64,000 bases of DNA. Origin: Sulfitobacter mediterraneus. Its GTDB lineage: Bacteria > Pseudomonadota > Alphaproteobacteria > Rhodobacterales > Rhodobacteraceae. The notes under the pieces are model-generated. The model did no database searches, had not been told where the DNA came from, and saw only the letters and a list, made by a program, of their open reading frames with translations. The stretch is from the NCBI RefSeq assembly GCF_016801775.1, contig NZ_CP069004.1, positions 992,001 to 1,056,000 of the forward strand. Direction: 5' to 3'. The position numbers and the translations under genes are program-made. Below are positions 44,935 to 54,277 of this stretch, piece by piece; the stretch's first letter is position 1; each line of letters opens with the position of its first letter.

Positions 44935-45917
44935 CCCGCGTTCACATCCACAACAACGCGGCCCTGCACCTGCCCCTTGAGGATATCGGCCCCAAGCTGC
45001 GGCAAATCAGCCAAGGTGGCCGGGCGCACCATCGCTTCCAGCTTCTCCATCGGCAGATCTTTTGCGATCCGCTCCCAGGCGCGCAACCGGTTGTCATAGG
45101 GCTGCATCACGCTATCGATGCCCAAAAGGTTCACCCCGCGCAGCAGGAACGGGATCACGGTCGCCGGAAGACCGGCACCGCCCGCAAGACCCACCGCCGC
45201 AACGCTGGCGCCATATTCCATCTGGCCCAGAACCCGCGCCAACATGGCGCCGCCCACAGCATCCACACAGCCGCCCCAGGTTTCGCCCTCCAGAGGGCGC
45301 TTGACGGTCTCGTTCAGCTCCTCACGCGGCACGATCTGGCTTGCACCAAGATCGCGCAGATAGGCTTCGGTCTCCGGCCGTCCGGTAACTGCCGCCACCT
45401 TGTACCCCAAATGCGCCAATATCGCGGTCGCCACAGACCCAACGCCGCCAGCAGCCCCGGTCACCAACACCGGCCCGGCCTTGATCCCGTGATCCTCCAG
45501 CGCCATGACCGACAACATCGCGGTAAATCCGGCCGTGCCGACCGCCATCGCCTGGCGCGTGTCCAGACCCGCAGGCAGCGGCACCAGCCAATCGGCCTTC
45601 ACCCGTGCCTTCTGGGAATAGCCGCCCCAATGGGCCTCGCCGACGCGCCATCCCGTCAACACCACCTTGTCACCGGGCTTGTAACGGTCATCATCCGAAG
45701 CCTCGACCGTTCCGGAAAAATCAATTCCCGGCACATGCGGATAATTTCGCACCAAGCCGCCCCCCGGCCCGATGCACAAACCATCCTTGTAATTCACCGT
45801 CGAATACTCAACTGCCACCGTCACTTCTGCCTGCGGCAGCTGATCCAATGTCATCTCCTCTACCGCGGCAGAGGTCTTGCCATCCTCATCCTTGTTCACA
45901 ACCAGTGCTTTAAACAT
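44931..45917 (-). CDS. acuI: Acrylyl-CoA reductase (NADPH)
   Basis: This 328-residue medium-chain reductase belongs to the YhdH/AcuI group. The NADPH motif is GAAGGVGSVA, and the conserved family segments YKDGLCIGPGGG, PGIDFSGTVE and LLGIDSVM are present. It reduces toxic acrylyl-CoA to propionyl-CoA, removing a product of DMSP cleavage or demethylation. The start at 45917 (MFKALVV) has GGAG upstream and matches the family; longer starts at 45929 and 45950 are possible. It lies 100 bases after dmdA, as in other roseobacters. Confidence 0.93.
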   Translation of the reverse strand: MFKALVVNKDEDGKTSAAVEEMTLDQLPQAEVTVAVEYSTVNYKDGLCIGPGGGLVRNYPHVPGIDFSGTVEASDDDRYKPGDKVVLTGWRVGEAHWGGYSQKARVKADWLVPLPAGLDTRQAMAVGTAGFTAMLSVMALEDHGIKAGPVLVTGAAGGVGSVATAILAHLGYKVAAVTGRPETEAYLRDLGASQIVPREELNETVKRPLEGETWGGCVDAVGGAMLARVLGQMEYGASVAAVGLAGGAGLPATVIPFLLRGVNLLGIDSVMQPYDNRLRAWERIAKDLPMEKLEAMVRPATLADLPQLGADILKGQVQGRVVVDVNAG

Positions 45918-45932
45918 CTCATTCTCCATTCC

Positions 45933-45997
45933 GGGGACTGTCCCCCTCATGCCTTTTTGGCTCTAAATATTCCGGGGGTGCGGGGGCTGGCCCCCGC
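45933..45997 (-). other. Two hairpins between dmdA and acuI
   Basis: GCGGGGGC, two bases, GCCCCCGC (45980-45997) is a perfect 8-base-pair hairpin. GGGGAC, one base, GTCCCC (45933-45945) is a second inverted repeat nearer acuI. There is no T run, so transcription should continue. They may stabilise or define processed mRNA ends. The G-rich element around 45973-45997 resembles repeats seen beside genes in this bacterial family. Confidence 0.55.
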
Positions 45998-46017
45998 TCC
46001 TGCCCTCTGATCTTGTC

Positions 46018-47121
46018 TCAGGACCAAAAGCCCTCGCGCACCACCGCGCCGCGCAGGCCGCCGGGCGTTTCCACCTGCAAACGCCTGCCCGGTGCCCAAT
46101 GACTTTTGCGCACCATCCCGATGGCAACATTGGTCTGAAAATCCGGTGACCACACCGCGGAACTGACATGCCCGACCTGTCGGCCTTCGTCAAACAGCGG
46201 CCACAGCCGATCACAGCCCGCCACTGGCTCGCCCTCAATGTCAATCGCGCGGATCTGCTGCACCGGCCCTTCATCCGCGCAGGCTTGCAGGGCCGAATGC
46301 CCGATGCAATGGGCCTCGGGCCCGACCTTGCAGAACTTGCCCAGCCCACATTCAAACGGCGTATTGGCGCGGGTCATGTCATTGCCATAGCTCAGCAGCC
46401 CGCCTTCGATCCGCTCAATCAGGTTCGGACAACCGGCGCGGACATCCAGATCTTGCCCCGCCTCCATCAATGCGTCCCACAGCGGCATGCCCAGATCACT
46501 CCCCTCCAGGTAGATTTCAAATCCACCCTGTTTGGAATAGCCCGACCGTGCCACGACCAGCGCCCGCCCCTGAAAATCAAAGCGGCCGAACCGGAAGAAC
46601 CGCACATCGCGCACCGCCTCGCCAAAGACCCGTGCCATCAGATCATCGGCCAGCGGGCCTTGCACGCCAAGCGGGCTGACATCCGGCTCCTCAATGGTCA
46701 CATCCAGGTTCCGGCCAAACGCCACACCCTTGACCCAGAGCAACAGATCGCTGTCGGCAATCGAGATCCACCAGCGATCCTCGGCCAACTTGACGGCCAC
46801 CGGATCGTTCAACATGCCGCCGGTCTCATCGACAATCGGAACATAGTAACACTGACCGACCTGCATCTTGTCCAAGGCGCGCGGTGTCAGCAATTGCATC
46901 AGCTGCGCCGCATCTGGCCCGCGCAATTCAACCTGCCGTTCACAGGACACATCCCAGATTTGCACAGCCTTCTTGAGGTGATGATAGTCCGCCTCGACGC
47001 TTTCAAATACCGTGGGCAGCAGCATCCGGTTGTAAACGGTATAGGCCTTTACGCCCGCAGCTTCGACGCCGTCAGAGAAGGGTGTGCGCCGCAGCCGGCG
47101 GGAAGGTGAGATAAGTGCCAT
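46018..47121 (-). CDS. dmdA: Dimethylsulfoniopropionate demethylase
   Basis: This 367-residue protein is related to GcvT/aminomethyltransferases. It moves a methyl group from DMSP to THF, leaving methylmercaptopropionate. The GcvT fold signatures LRGPDAAQLMQLLTPR, SPLGVQGPLADDLM, SGYSKQGGFEIYL and ERIEGGLLSYGNDM are present, and the length equals that of characterised DmdA. Partnership with acuI, a divergent GntR gene and a nearby BCCT gene is the standard roseobacter DMSP context. GGAGGA lies eight bases before the ATG. Telling DmdA from other GcvT paralogues rests on overall sequence and context. Confidence 0.92.
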   Translation of the reverse strand: MALISPSRRLRRTPFSDGVEAAGVKAYTVYNRMLLPTVFESVEADYHHLKKAVQIWDVSCERQVELRGPDAAQLMQLLTPRALDKMQVGQCYYVPIVDETGGMLNDPVAVKLAEDRWWISIADSDLLLWVKGVAFGRNLDVTIEEPDVSPLGVQGPLADDLMARVFGEAVRDVRFFRFGRFDFQGRALVVARSGYSKQGGFEIYLEGSDLGMPLWDALMEAGQDLDVRAGCPNLIERIEGGLLSYGNDMTRANTPFECGLGKFCKVGPEAHCIGHSALQACADEGPVQQIRAIDIEGEPVAGCDRLWPLFDEGRQVGHVSSAVWSPDFQTNVAIGMVRKSHWAPGRRLQVETPGGLRGAVVREGFWS

Positions 47122-47630
47122 CAAAGGTCCTCCGGCATAAAAAGAAGATCGGTCACCGGCGCTTTTTGACCGGCGGCGGTAAGCATTGCATGTACTTGGC
47201 CCCGATGGTGGGTCTGGTGGTTGAAGTAGTGGGTGATACACAATGAAAGTGGTGTCTTAACTTCTTCCTCCATTGATATGGATTTCCACGTTAATTCACC
47301 TGTCAGATCGACCTGTCTAAGGCGATCAGCCCAGGCAATGATCCTCTTGTCGCAGCGAAACCGCTCTGACGACCAGATTGAAATTGTAGGATATAAATCA
47401 ATGAACTGCGACGCGTTTTCAATCTTTGGATAGTCACCGCCAGCAAAGCGGGACAGCCACAGGAGATCACCCCACAGCAGATGATTCAAAGTCCCCTTAA
47501 TAGACCCGAAAAACGCGCCACGATCCAGCTCAACCTCCGCATCATCCATCTGTTTAAGAATGGAGTACAACTGGTTGTTTTGCCACAAGTTATATCGAGA
47601 CATGATCTTAACATAGTCAGGTGTAATCAC
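47121..47630 (-). CDS. DinB-like four-helix metal-binding protein
   Basis: This 169-residue protein has the DinB/YfiT three-His pattern (LNHLLWGD early; HYFNHQTHHRGQ late). Members include bacillithiol or mycothiol S-transferases and damage-induced proteins. It starts with GTG (MITPDYVKIMSRYNLWQNN) and its stop overlaps the dmdA start (TGATG). It is thus the first gene of the DMSP operon. A thiol-transfer role on a sulfur intermediate is possible but not shown. Confidence 0.85.
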   Translation of the reverse strand: MITPDYVKIMSRYNLWQNNQLYSILKQMDDAEVELDRGAFFGSIKGTLNHLLWGDLLWLSRFAGGDYPKIENASQFIDLYPTISIWSSERFRCDKRIIAWADRLRQVDLTGELTWKSISMEEEVKTPLSLCITHYFNHQTHHRGQVHAMLTAAGQKAPVTDLLFMPEDL

Positions 47631-47790
47631 ATTAAGTTCTCCATTTAATTGTCCACTTTCAGAGTGTTAGATATCATTCCTAATGCAAAGCTTGAATGCG
47701 AACACGTCTACCTGCGCCTTCGCTTCATTTCTGTGCCCCGGCCTTAAGTTCGAAGAAGCAAAGCCTTTTCAATTCCGGTCAATTTCCCTA

Positions 47791-47834
47791 ATGTCAGACA
47801 ATTGATAATCCGGCAAACTTTAAATGTAAGACAT
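47791..47834. promoter_or_regulatory. Two operator-like repeats at the GntR gene start
   Basis: ATGTCAGACA at 47791 and ATGTAAGACAT at 47824 share TGTnAGACA, 33 bases apart, and each is symmetrical about its centre (TGTC-GACA and TGT-ACA). The second touches the ATG of the GntR gene. FadR-type GntR proteins bind TGTnnnACA-like sites. Autoregulation and control of the divergent dmdA operon are inferred. Confidence 0.6.
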
Positions 47835-48569
47835 ATGAAAATTGACCCCGAAAATCCGGCAGATTTGCCGGTTCAAATCGCAGCGGCCATTCGTGATGCC
47901 ATTGTTCAGGGGCGTCTGATCGTTGATCAACGCCTGCCAACCGAGGCCGAGCTTGCCGACAGTTTCGGCGTCTCCCGCCCCACGGTGCGCGAGGCACTTA
48001 AACGACTGGCCGCACAATCCCTGATCCGCACACAGCGTGGTGCAACGGGCGGTGCATTTGTCAATCGCATCACATTTCGCGAAGCGCAGCAACAGCAGAT
48101 CACAACCTCCACCCTGCTGCTTTCCATGAATGACGTCAGTTTCGAAACCGCTTGCGAGGCACGTTTTGCACTGGAACGCGCCTGTGCACCCCTGGCCGCG
48201 GAACGCCGCGAAGCGGCACATTTGGCAACCATGCGAGACCAGATCACCCGCCAGCGCAGCGAGGATCTGACGGATGAGGCATTCTGCGCCTCTGATGTGG
48301 CCTTTCACCGCGCCTTGGTGGATGCAGCCGGAAATCCGGTTTTGTCCTATCAGCTTGCCGGGGCTGTTGAAGCCATGCAGCCATTGATGAACATGATCAC
48401 ATTCACGGCGCGCTCACGCAGTGGCGTGGCCGATTTGCATCAACAGATCGCTGATGCAGCACAGGCCCGTGATGCCAATGCAATCACCTTGGGGTTGCAG
48501 GCCCTTGAACGCGAGACACGCGCGCTCGGGCGTGATGTATTTGCCGCCCGCGCCGGGAATTCCTCCTGA
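47835..48569 (+). CDS. GntR/FadR-family regulator divergent from the DMSP operon
   Basis: This 244-residue protein has an N-terminal winged helix (RLPTEAELADSFGVSRPTVREAL) and an FCD effector domain (~95-230) with metal-site residues D/H in CASDVAFHRALVDAAGN. FCD domains bind carboxylic acids or acyl-CoA-like metabolites. It faces the dinB-dmdA-acuI operon across 204 bases that contain two matching palindromes. It most likely represses that operon until a DMSP breakdown product is present. Confidence 0.87.
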   Translation: MKIDPENPADLPVQIAAAIRDAIVQGRLIVDQRLPTEAELADSFGVSRPTVREALKRLAAQSLIRTQRGATGGAFVNRITFREAQQQQITTSTLLLSMNDVSFETACEARFALERACAPLAAERREAAHLATMRDQITRQRSEDLTDEAFCASDVAFHRALVDAAGNPVLSYQLAGAVEAMQPLMNMITFTARSRSGVADLHQQIADAAQARDANAITLGLQALERETRALGRDVFAARAGNSS

Positions 48570-48701
48570 CGGACCCATCAGCCACTCCGCGCGAAAGCTG
48601 CGCAAAGCTTTCTTAATCTTCATGCCCTAGGGCTGTGCCCGTTGCCCGTTCCCGCCACCTTGCGGGCGGGCACGCCACCATGATGAAGAGATGCATCCCT
48701 G

Positions 48702-51700
48702 ATGAAGACACTGCGCATTTCGGCAAAGCTGCCGCTGATCATTGTCGGCCTGTGCTGTTTGGCCGCGGGCGCAATGGGCCTGATGGCGGTGAGCGCGGCA
48801 CACGACATTTTGGAAAGCCAGGCCCGCACACGACTGTCGAGCATCGCACAGGCGCAGATCGCATCGACCGAGGCCGCGCTGAAGGCAATGCGCACCAGCA
48901 TTGTCTCTCAGTCAAACTCGCCGGTGTTCAGATCCACCATGACCTCCCTCATTGGCGCATCCGAGGCGATCCCCGGCGACAAAACCGAATACCTGCAAAC
49001 CCGCTATATCACCGAGGATGAGCATCCCTACGGGCAACGGCAGCTTACCGATTTTGTCAAAGGCCGCGATGCCTACAACCGGGCCCACCGCAAGGCGCAT
49101 CCCTATTTTCGGTCCCTCACGGAGAAGAACAACTTTTCGGATTTCTACCTGCTCGATGAAAAAGGGTACGTTCTTTATAGTGTGATGAAAAACGAGGACT
49201 TTGCTGTCAATCTGGCGAGCGCCGATCACAAAGACCATGGGTTGGCGCGGGTCTTTGGGCGGATCATGTCAGATCCGGCGAACGCCCCGCAATTCGTCTT
49301 CGAGGATTTCAGCGACTACCCCCTGAAAGGCACCCCATATTCTGCCTTTATGGCAACCCCGATTCTCGCGTCGAACGGTGCGATCATCGGGGTTTTTGCC
49401 GTGCGCATTGAACCTGCCGCCCTACAGCCTTCGGCGGATGCGGCAGAGGGGCTCGGCCAAACCGGGGTTCTGTTTGCCGTTGGTGCGGATGGGCGCATGC
49501 GAATTGGCCCCGGCGCCGGAGCGCTGCGCGCCGCGATAGAACAGGACGGGCCGGTTGCAGGGGCGCTCGCGGGTTTGCAGGGTGTGCAAACCGGCAATTC
49601 CGACGCAGGCACGCCGGTGATCTCCGCATTTGGCCAGGTGCAGTTCGAAGACAGCCGATGGGCCATCGTTGCGCAGCAAGACACAGCAGAAATGTTTGCT
49701 CAGGCCAGTGTTCTGGAAAGATCGGTTCTCGAACGGGGCGTATTGCTTTTGATTGTGGCGGCGATCGTCGCGATTGTCGTATCCAAAAGCCTGACCCGCC
49801 CCCTTGACCGTGTTCGTCAATCCATGATCTCGGTCGCTGAAGGAGATTTGACCGCACAAGTGCCCGCAGCACGGCGCGGCGACGAAATTGGCGACATCGC
49901 ACTCACATTGGACCGTTTGCGCCGCTCCTTGTTGGAGGCCCGCAGCACCGAAGAACGCGCCGCCGTCCTGGGCGCCGCGCTGCAAGCTGCCAGTGCAAGC
50001 CTGATGATTGTCGATGAAACTCTCACCGTGCAACACGCCAACACCGCAGCCAACACGATGCTTGCCAGCTTCGGGTCCAACACGGCAAAGGCCGGGGATA
50101 CCCCCCGGCCCATTGACCTCGCACAGTTTTTGGGCACGGATGCCGAAACTGTGCGCCAGGTTGCCCAAGGTTCCATTCCAGAAAGTACAATCGATCTGGC
50201 GGTCGAAGACCGGCGATTGTCGCTCGCCCTCCGCACCTTGTTTGACGGTGATGTGGCTTGCGGCGCTGTTGTGGAATGGATCGACCGCACTGCAGATTTC
50301 CGCAAAACCGCGCTGCTCAATGCCATCGAACAGCGGCAATGCATCATTGAATTTACGCCCGCTGGAAAAGTGCTTGAAATCAACAATAAGCTGCAAAATC
50401 TACTTTGCGGCACGCGCGAAGATTTTGCCGGGCGTGACGTGGCGCAAATGCTGGTACTCGATCCCGCCAAAATCGCCCATCCGGATGGCTTCTGGCCCGG
50501 TGTTTTGGACGCGGGCGCCGTTTGGGGGCAATTTCTGGTGCAGGGCACCGAAGGCCATCAGATTTGGCTGGATGGCGGATTGACCGTTGTGGCGGATGAC
50601 CAAGATCAACCGCTGACGATTGTGATGATCGGCAATGACGTGTCACAAGCCCGTGCCGCAATGGAAGCGGCCACAGCCGAACAGGAACAAACCGCCCAGG
50701 ATCAACGCGACGTGGTAACCAACCTTGGCAACGCGCTCAGCCGTTTGGCCGAGGGAGACCTGACCGCCGCCATCAATCAGGCCTTCGCCGGTGAGTACGA
50801 TCAGCTGCGCCGCGATTTCAACAGCGCGGTTGACGGGCTGTGCGAGACTATGACCGGATTGGTTCGCAGCTCTCACGCCATTGACAGCAGCGCCCAGGAG
50901 GTCGCCAGCGCAAGTGATGACGTATTGAACCGAACCAATGCACAATCGGCGACACTGGCCGCAACCGCGCAAGATATCAGCAGAACCACACAGTCCCTCT
51001 CTGAAACGGCAGAGCGGTCACAATCCATCAGTGACATGGTGTCAACCACCCGCGAAAGCGCAACCACCTCAAGCCGGGTGATGGGCGATGCGGTTGTGGC
51101 CATGGACGAGATCGAAAAATCATCCGCGGCAATCTCAAACATCACAAAACTGATCGAAGAAATTGCCTTTCAAACCAATCTTCTGGCCCTCAATGCCGGA
51201 GTCGAGGCGGCCCGCGCCGGCGAAGCGGGGCGCGGCTTTGCCGTGGTCGCCACCGAGGTCCGCGCCCTGTCCCAGCGCAGCTCGAACGCCGCAGCTGACA
51301 TCAACTCGGTCATCGCCCAAACCACCAAGCAAATCTCTCAGGGCGCAGAACTGGTCGCCCGCGCTGGCGAATCCCTGGATGAGATATTGGGGAAAATCAG
51401 CGATATTTCGGTGCAGGTTGTGGACATCGCCAAATTTTCGACCAGCCAGAGCCAAAGCCTGTCGCAGATTGATACCGCTGTGCGCGAACTGGACGAAGTT
51501 ACACGTCACAATGCGCAATTGCTATCGGACACCACCCAGATCAGCCGCGCGTTGAAGGCCGAGGCGGATGGATTGGTCGCGGCAGGGGCAAAATTCCAGA
51601 TCTCCACCCTGCCCGATCATGTTGCCGTGCATCCGGCCCATGCCGCGATAGACCAACGGACCTCAGTCAACGCCCACCAAACAGAAAACCGAACGCCGCT

Positions 51701-51710
51701 TGCCGGATGA
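48702..51710 (+). CDS. Methyl-accepting chemotaxis protein, double HAMP and PAS-like modules
   Basis: This 1002-residue receptor has a first membrane helix at ~12-34 and a periplasmic Cache-like sensor at ~36-335 (FYLLDEKGYVLYSVMKNE). The second membrane helix is near 345-362, followed by HAMP 1 (to ~415). Two PAS-like domains lie at ~430-535 and 540-650, HAMP 2 at ~690-740, and the signalling hairpin with tip EIAFQTNLLALNAGVEAAR at ~835. The C-terminus lacks an NWETF-type tether for CheR. It is the only receptor gene in the window and stands apart from the che cluster. The sensor ligand is unknown. Confidence 0.92.
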   Translation: MKTLRISAKLPLIIVGLCCLAAGAMGLMAVSAAHDILESQARTRLSSIAQAQIASTEAALKAMRTSIVSQSNSPVFRSTMTSLIGASEAIPGDKTEYLQTRYITEDEHPYGQRQLTDFVKGRDAYNRAHRKAHPYFRSLTEKNNFSDFYLLDEKGYVLYSVMKNEDFAVNLASADHKDHGLARVFGRIMSDPANAPQFVFEDFSDYPLKGTPYSAFMATPILASNGAIIGVFAVRIEPAALQPSADAAEGLGQTGVLFAVGADGRMRIGPGAGALRAAIEQDGPVAGALAGLQGVQTGNSDAGTPVISAFGQVQFEDSRWAIVAQQDTAEMFAQASVLERSVLERGVLLLIVAAIVAIVVSKSLTRPLDRVRQSMISVAEGDLTAQVPAARRGDEIGDIALTLDRLRRSLLEARSTEERAAVLGAALQAASASLMIVDETLTVQHANTAANTMLASFGSNTAKAGDTPRPIDLAQFLGTDAETVRQVAQGSIPESTIDLAVEDRRLSLALRTLFDGDVACGAVVEWIDRTADFRKTALLNAIEQRQCIIEFTPAGKVLEINNKLQNLLCGTREDFAGRDVAQMLVLDPAKIAHPDGFWPGVLDAGAVWGQFLVQGTEGHQIWLDGGLTVVADDQDQPLTIVMIGNDVSQARAAMEAATAEQEQTAQDQRDVVTNLGNALSRLAEGDLTAAINQAFAGEYDQLRRDFNSAVDGLCETMTGLVRSSHAIDSSAQEVASASDDVLNRTNAQSATLAATAQDISRTTQSLSETAERSQSISDMVSTTRESATTSSRVMGDAVVAMDEIEKSSAAISNITKLIEEIAFQTNLLALNAGVEAARAGEAGRGFAVVATEVRALSQRSSNAAADINSVIAQTTKQISQGAELVARAGESLDEILGKISDISVQVVDIAKFSTSQSQSLSQIDTAVRELDEVTRHNAQLLSDTTQISRALKAEADGLVAAGAKFQISTLPDHVAVHPAHAAIDQRTSVNAHQTENRTPLAG

Positions 51711-51758
51711 CCCATTCCGCCCCGTGCCTCAAAATGCGGAATTTTCAACAGCAACCAT

Positions 51759-51787
51759 TTGCAATGCCCCGGCAGCGCCCCTATATT
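51759..51787 (+). promoter_or_regulatory. Promoter of the tmRNA gene
   Basis: TTGCAA (51759-51764), a 17-base spacer, then TATATT (51782-51787). A transcript starting about seven bases later begins just ahead of the acceptor-piece RNA. Confidence 0.7.
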
Positions 51788-51789
51788 AC

Positions 51790-52100
51790 AGCTGTCCTTC
51801 GGGACTATGAACATAAACGCGCTCGTAATAAGCGGATCGGACCCGGGGGCGGTACCCGGCGGCTCCACCAAACATCCTTCATTTGGGGATCATGGGGCCG
51901 AAATAGGATCGACGAACGTCTAAAGGGGTTAGCTTTGTTTCGGCTGTCTGCCACCGTTATCGGCGAAAACTGTACAATTGCAAATGACAATCGTGCTCCA
52001 GTAGCAATGGCCGCGTAAGCGACCGGAGATACTGAAATCTTAAGTCCTAGCGCCTTGCAGCACTAGGCGGGGTTCGCAGGTACCTGGCAACAGAAACCTG
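51790..52100 (+). ncRNA. ssrA: Two-piece (circularly permuted) tmRNA
   Basis: The gene order is acceptor piece, intervening sequence, coding piece. The acceptor piece ends with a T arm (CCGGG, loop GGCGGTA, CCCGG) and CGGCTCCACCA at 51870. After about 23 bases the coding piece begins at 51894 with GGGGCCGAAATAGGATCGAC, and GGGGCCG pairs with CGGCTCC as the acceptor stem. The reading frame at 51980-52018 encodes tag ANDNRAPVAMAA then TAA. A CCTAG/CTAGG hairpin follows. The tag targets stalled nascent proteins for degradation. The outer ends are estimates. Confidence 0.95.
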
Positions 52101-52188
52101 CACTTTCCCCCCCTTCAGGTTCTGCTGCGGATTGTCCGCCTTGTGACTTTGCGCCATGGTGGCGCAAATTGACCCTGAGGTTGTTCCC

Positions 52189-53334
52189 TTGCTGACAAAT
52201 TCCGATCTGGTGGAGCTGACCGCTTTCCGCCGTGCCCTGCACCGCCGCCCCGAAATCTCCGGCCAGGAGGCCGAGACTGCCCGCACCATTCAGACGGCAT
52301 TGGGCGATCTGGCCCCAAGCCGTATCCTGACGGATCTGGGCGGTCATGGGGTCGCGGCGGTCTTTGACAGCGGCCAGCCCGGACCGACGGTGCTGTTTCG
52401 CGCCGAACTGGATGCGCTGCCGATTGAGGAACTTTCGGACGCCCCGTGGGTGTCCGATATCCCCGGCAAGGGGCATTTGTGCGGCCACGATGGCCATATG
52501 ACCATGTTGCTGGCGCTTGGCCGGATGCTGTCGCGGCAGCCGGTGCAAAAGGGGCGCGTTGTCCTGATGTTCCAACCTGCCGAAGAAGACGGCAGCGGCG
52601 CGCGGGCGGTGGTCGCAGATCCGGCCTATGCCGAGATTGCGCCCGATTGGGCCTTTGCCATCCACAATGAGCCTGGCAAACCCTTTGGGCATGTGTCCAC
52701 CCGAGCGGGGCTGATCAACTGCGCCTCGCTGGGCCTGCAAATCCGGCTCAGTGGCAAAACCGCCCATGCCGCAGAACCAGAAGAGGGCCGGTCCCCTGCC
52801 TTGGCCGTGGCCGAACTGATCCCGGCATTGGGCGCATTGGGCGTTGGCGGCGCGTTGACCGATGATTTCAAACTTGTGACGCTCACCCATATCAACATCG
52901 GCGAGCCGACCTTTGGCATCGCGCCCGCGGACGCGGTGATCAATGCCACCCTGCGCACCGCGCAGGACGACGGACTGGATGCGCTGCAACAAGCCGCCCG
53001 GCAATTGGCAACAGAAGCCGCCAAACAGCATGGCTTGACCGTGCAATTTGAGGTGTTTGACCATTTCAACGCCTCGATCAATGATCCGGAGGCCGCCGCC
53101 CTAGCCGTTGCAGCGATGGATGCAATCGGGGTTTCGAATGACGACAGCGGCCTGCCGATGCGGGCCTCAGAGGATTTTGGCGTCTTTGGCTGGGACGCAA
53201 AAGCCGCCATGCTCTGCCTTGGGCCGGGGGTGGACTTTGCGGCCCTACACAACCCTGATTACGACTTTCCCGATGATCTGATCCCCATCGGTGCGGCAAT
53301 TTTTGAACGGATCGCGCGCGACATATTGGGCTAG
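52189..53334 (+). CDS. M20-family amidohydrolase (hippurate hydrolase-like)
   Basis: The 381-residue metallo-enzyme has the M20D pattern: FRRALHRRPEISGQEAET at the N-terminus, DALPIEE, CGHDGHMTMLL (metal ligands) and PAEEDGSGA, with a dimerisation insert in the middle and RASEDFGVFG near the end. It hydrolyses N-acylated amino acids or similar amides. I prefer a TTG start at 52189 because GAGG lies eight bases upstream; an ATG at 52156 in the same frame would add 11 residues. It is alone on its transcript. Confidence 0.85.
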   Translation: MLTNSDLVELTAFRRALHRRPEISGQEAETARTIQTALGDLAPSRILTDLGGHGVAAVFDSGQPGPTVLFRAELDALPIEELSDAPWVSDIPGKGHLCGHDGHMTMLLALGRMLSRQPVQKGRVVLMFQPAEEDGSGARAVVADPAYAEIAPDWAFAIHNEPGKPFGHVSTRAGLINCASLGLQIRLSGKTAHAAEPEEGRSPALAVAELIPALGALGVGGALTDDFKLVTLTHINIGEPTFGIAPADAVINATLRTAQDDGLDALQQAARQLATEAAKQHGLTVQFEVFDHFNASINDPEAAALAVAAMDAIGVSNDDSGLPMRASEDFGVFGWDAKAAMLCLGPGVDFAALHNPDYDFPDDLIPIGAAIFERIARDILG

Positions 53335-53461
53335 GCGCAACGCGCGCGCCGCTTGACAATGCCGCACATCAATGATGGTTTGACCCTATGGGGAGCAACC
53401 GCGAACGCCCCGTGAGGCGCCAGCCAAAAGTTCGCATGTATCCACAAAAAGGACGCATGCC

Positions 53462-54277
53462 ATGGCTGCCCCAAATGAAATCACCGTTCCTCAACTCTTG
53501 CGCCTGATCGGCCTGCCCGATGCGCCGGTCATTGTCGATATTTCGATAGATCCCGATTTTGCCGATGATCCCTACCTTATTCCCGGATCTTTCCGGCACC
53601 CCCATACCGACATTGAAGGGCTGAAATCCCGATTGCAGGGTCGGGCCTGCGTGATCACCTGTCAAAAAGGTATCAAACTCAGCCAAGGCCTGGCCGCATG
53701 GCTGCGCCAGGACGGGATCAAGGCCGAGTACCTCAAGGGGGGCATGTACGGCTGGCGCGACCATGACGCCGCGCCACGCATTCCCTTTGCCGCCATTCCG
53801 GCCCCTGTGGCAGGCAGTACGCTATGGGTGACGCGCCACCGGCCCAAGATTGACCGGATCGCCTGCCCTTGGCTGATCCGTCGTTTTGTTGACCCTGCCG
53901 CGCGGTTCCTGTTTGTCTCTCCCGCCGAGGTCATGGGCGTCGCGGACCGGTATGGCGCGACCCCATTTGATGTTGAGGATGTGTTCTGGTCGCACCGAGG
54001 CGAGAACTGCACCTTTGACACGATGCTGGATGAATTCGCCCTGCACACCGAGGCACTGGACAGGCTGGCACAGGTGGTGCGGGCGGCAGATACCAATACA
54101 CATGACAAGTCTCCGCAAGCTTCTGGTTTGCTTGCTCTTTCTGTCGGGTTGTCCCGCCAGTACCGTGACGATCTGCAGCAGCTTGAGGCAGGTATGGCGC
54201 TTTATGATGCGCTTTACCGTTGGGCGCGGGATGGATCGGACGAGGGCCACGACTGGCCCGCAGGACCACGGCAATGA
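53462..54277 (+). CDS. chrB: Rhodanese-ChrB fusion, chromate resistance
   Basis: Residues 1-105 form a rhodanese-like domain with an active-site Cys loop (VITCQKGIKLS) and LKGGMYGW. Residues 120-265 form the ChrB C-terminal domain with RPKIDRIACPWLIRRFVDP and the EDVFWSHRGENCTFD segment. ChrB proteins act in chromate sensing and resistance, and the rhodanese part suggests a sulfur or redox role. The stop overlaps the chrA start (ATGA), so both are made together. Confidence 0.85.
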   Translation: MAAPNEITVPQLLRLIGLPDAPVIVDISIDPDFADDPYLIPGSFRHPHTDIEGLKSRLQGRACVITCQKGIKLSQGLAAWLRQDGIKAEYLKGGMYGWRDHDAAPRIPFAAIPAPVAGSTLWVTRHRPKIDRIACPWLIRRFVDPAARFLFVSPAEVMGVADRYGATPFDVEDVFWSHRGENCTFDTMLDEFALHTEALDRLAQVVRAADTNTHDKSPQASGLLALSVGLSRQYRDDLQQLEAGMALYDALYRWARDGSDEGHDWPAGPRQ

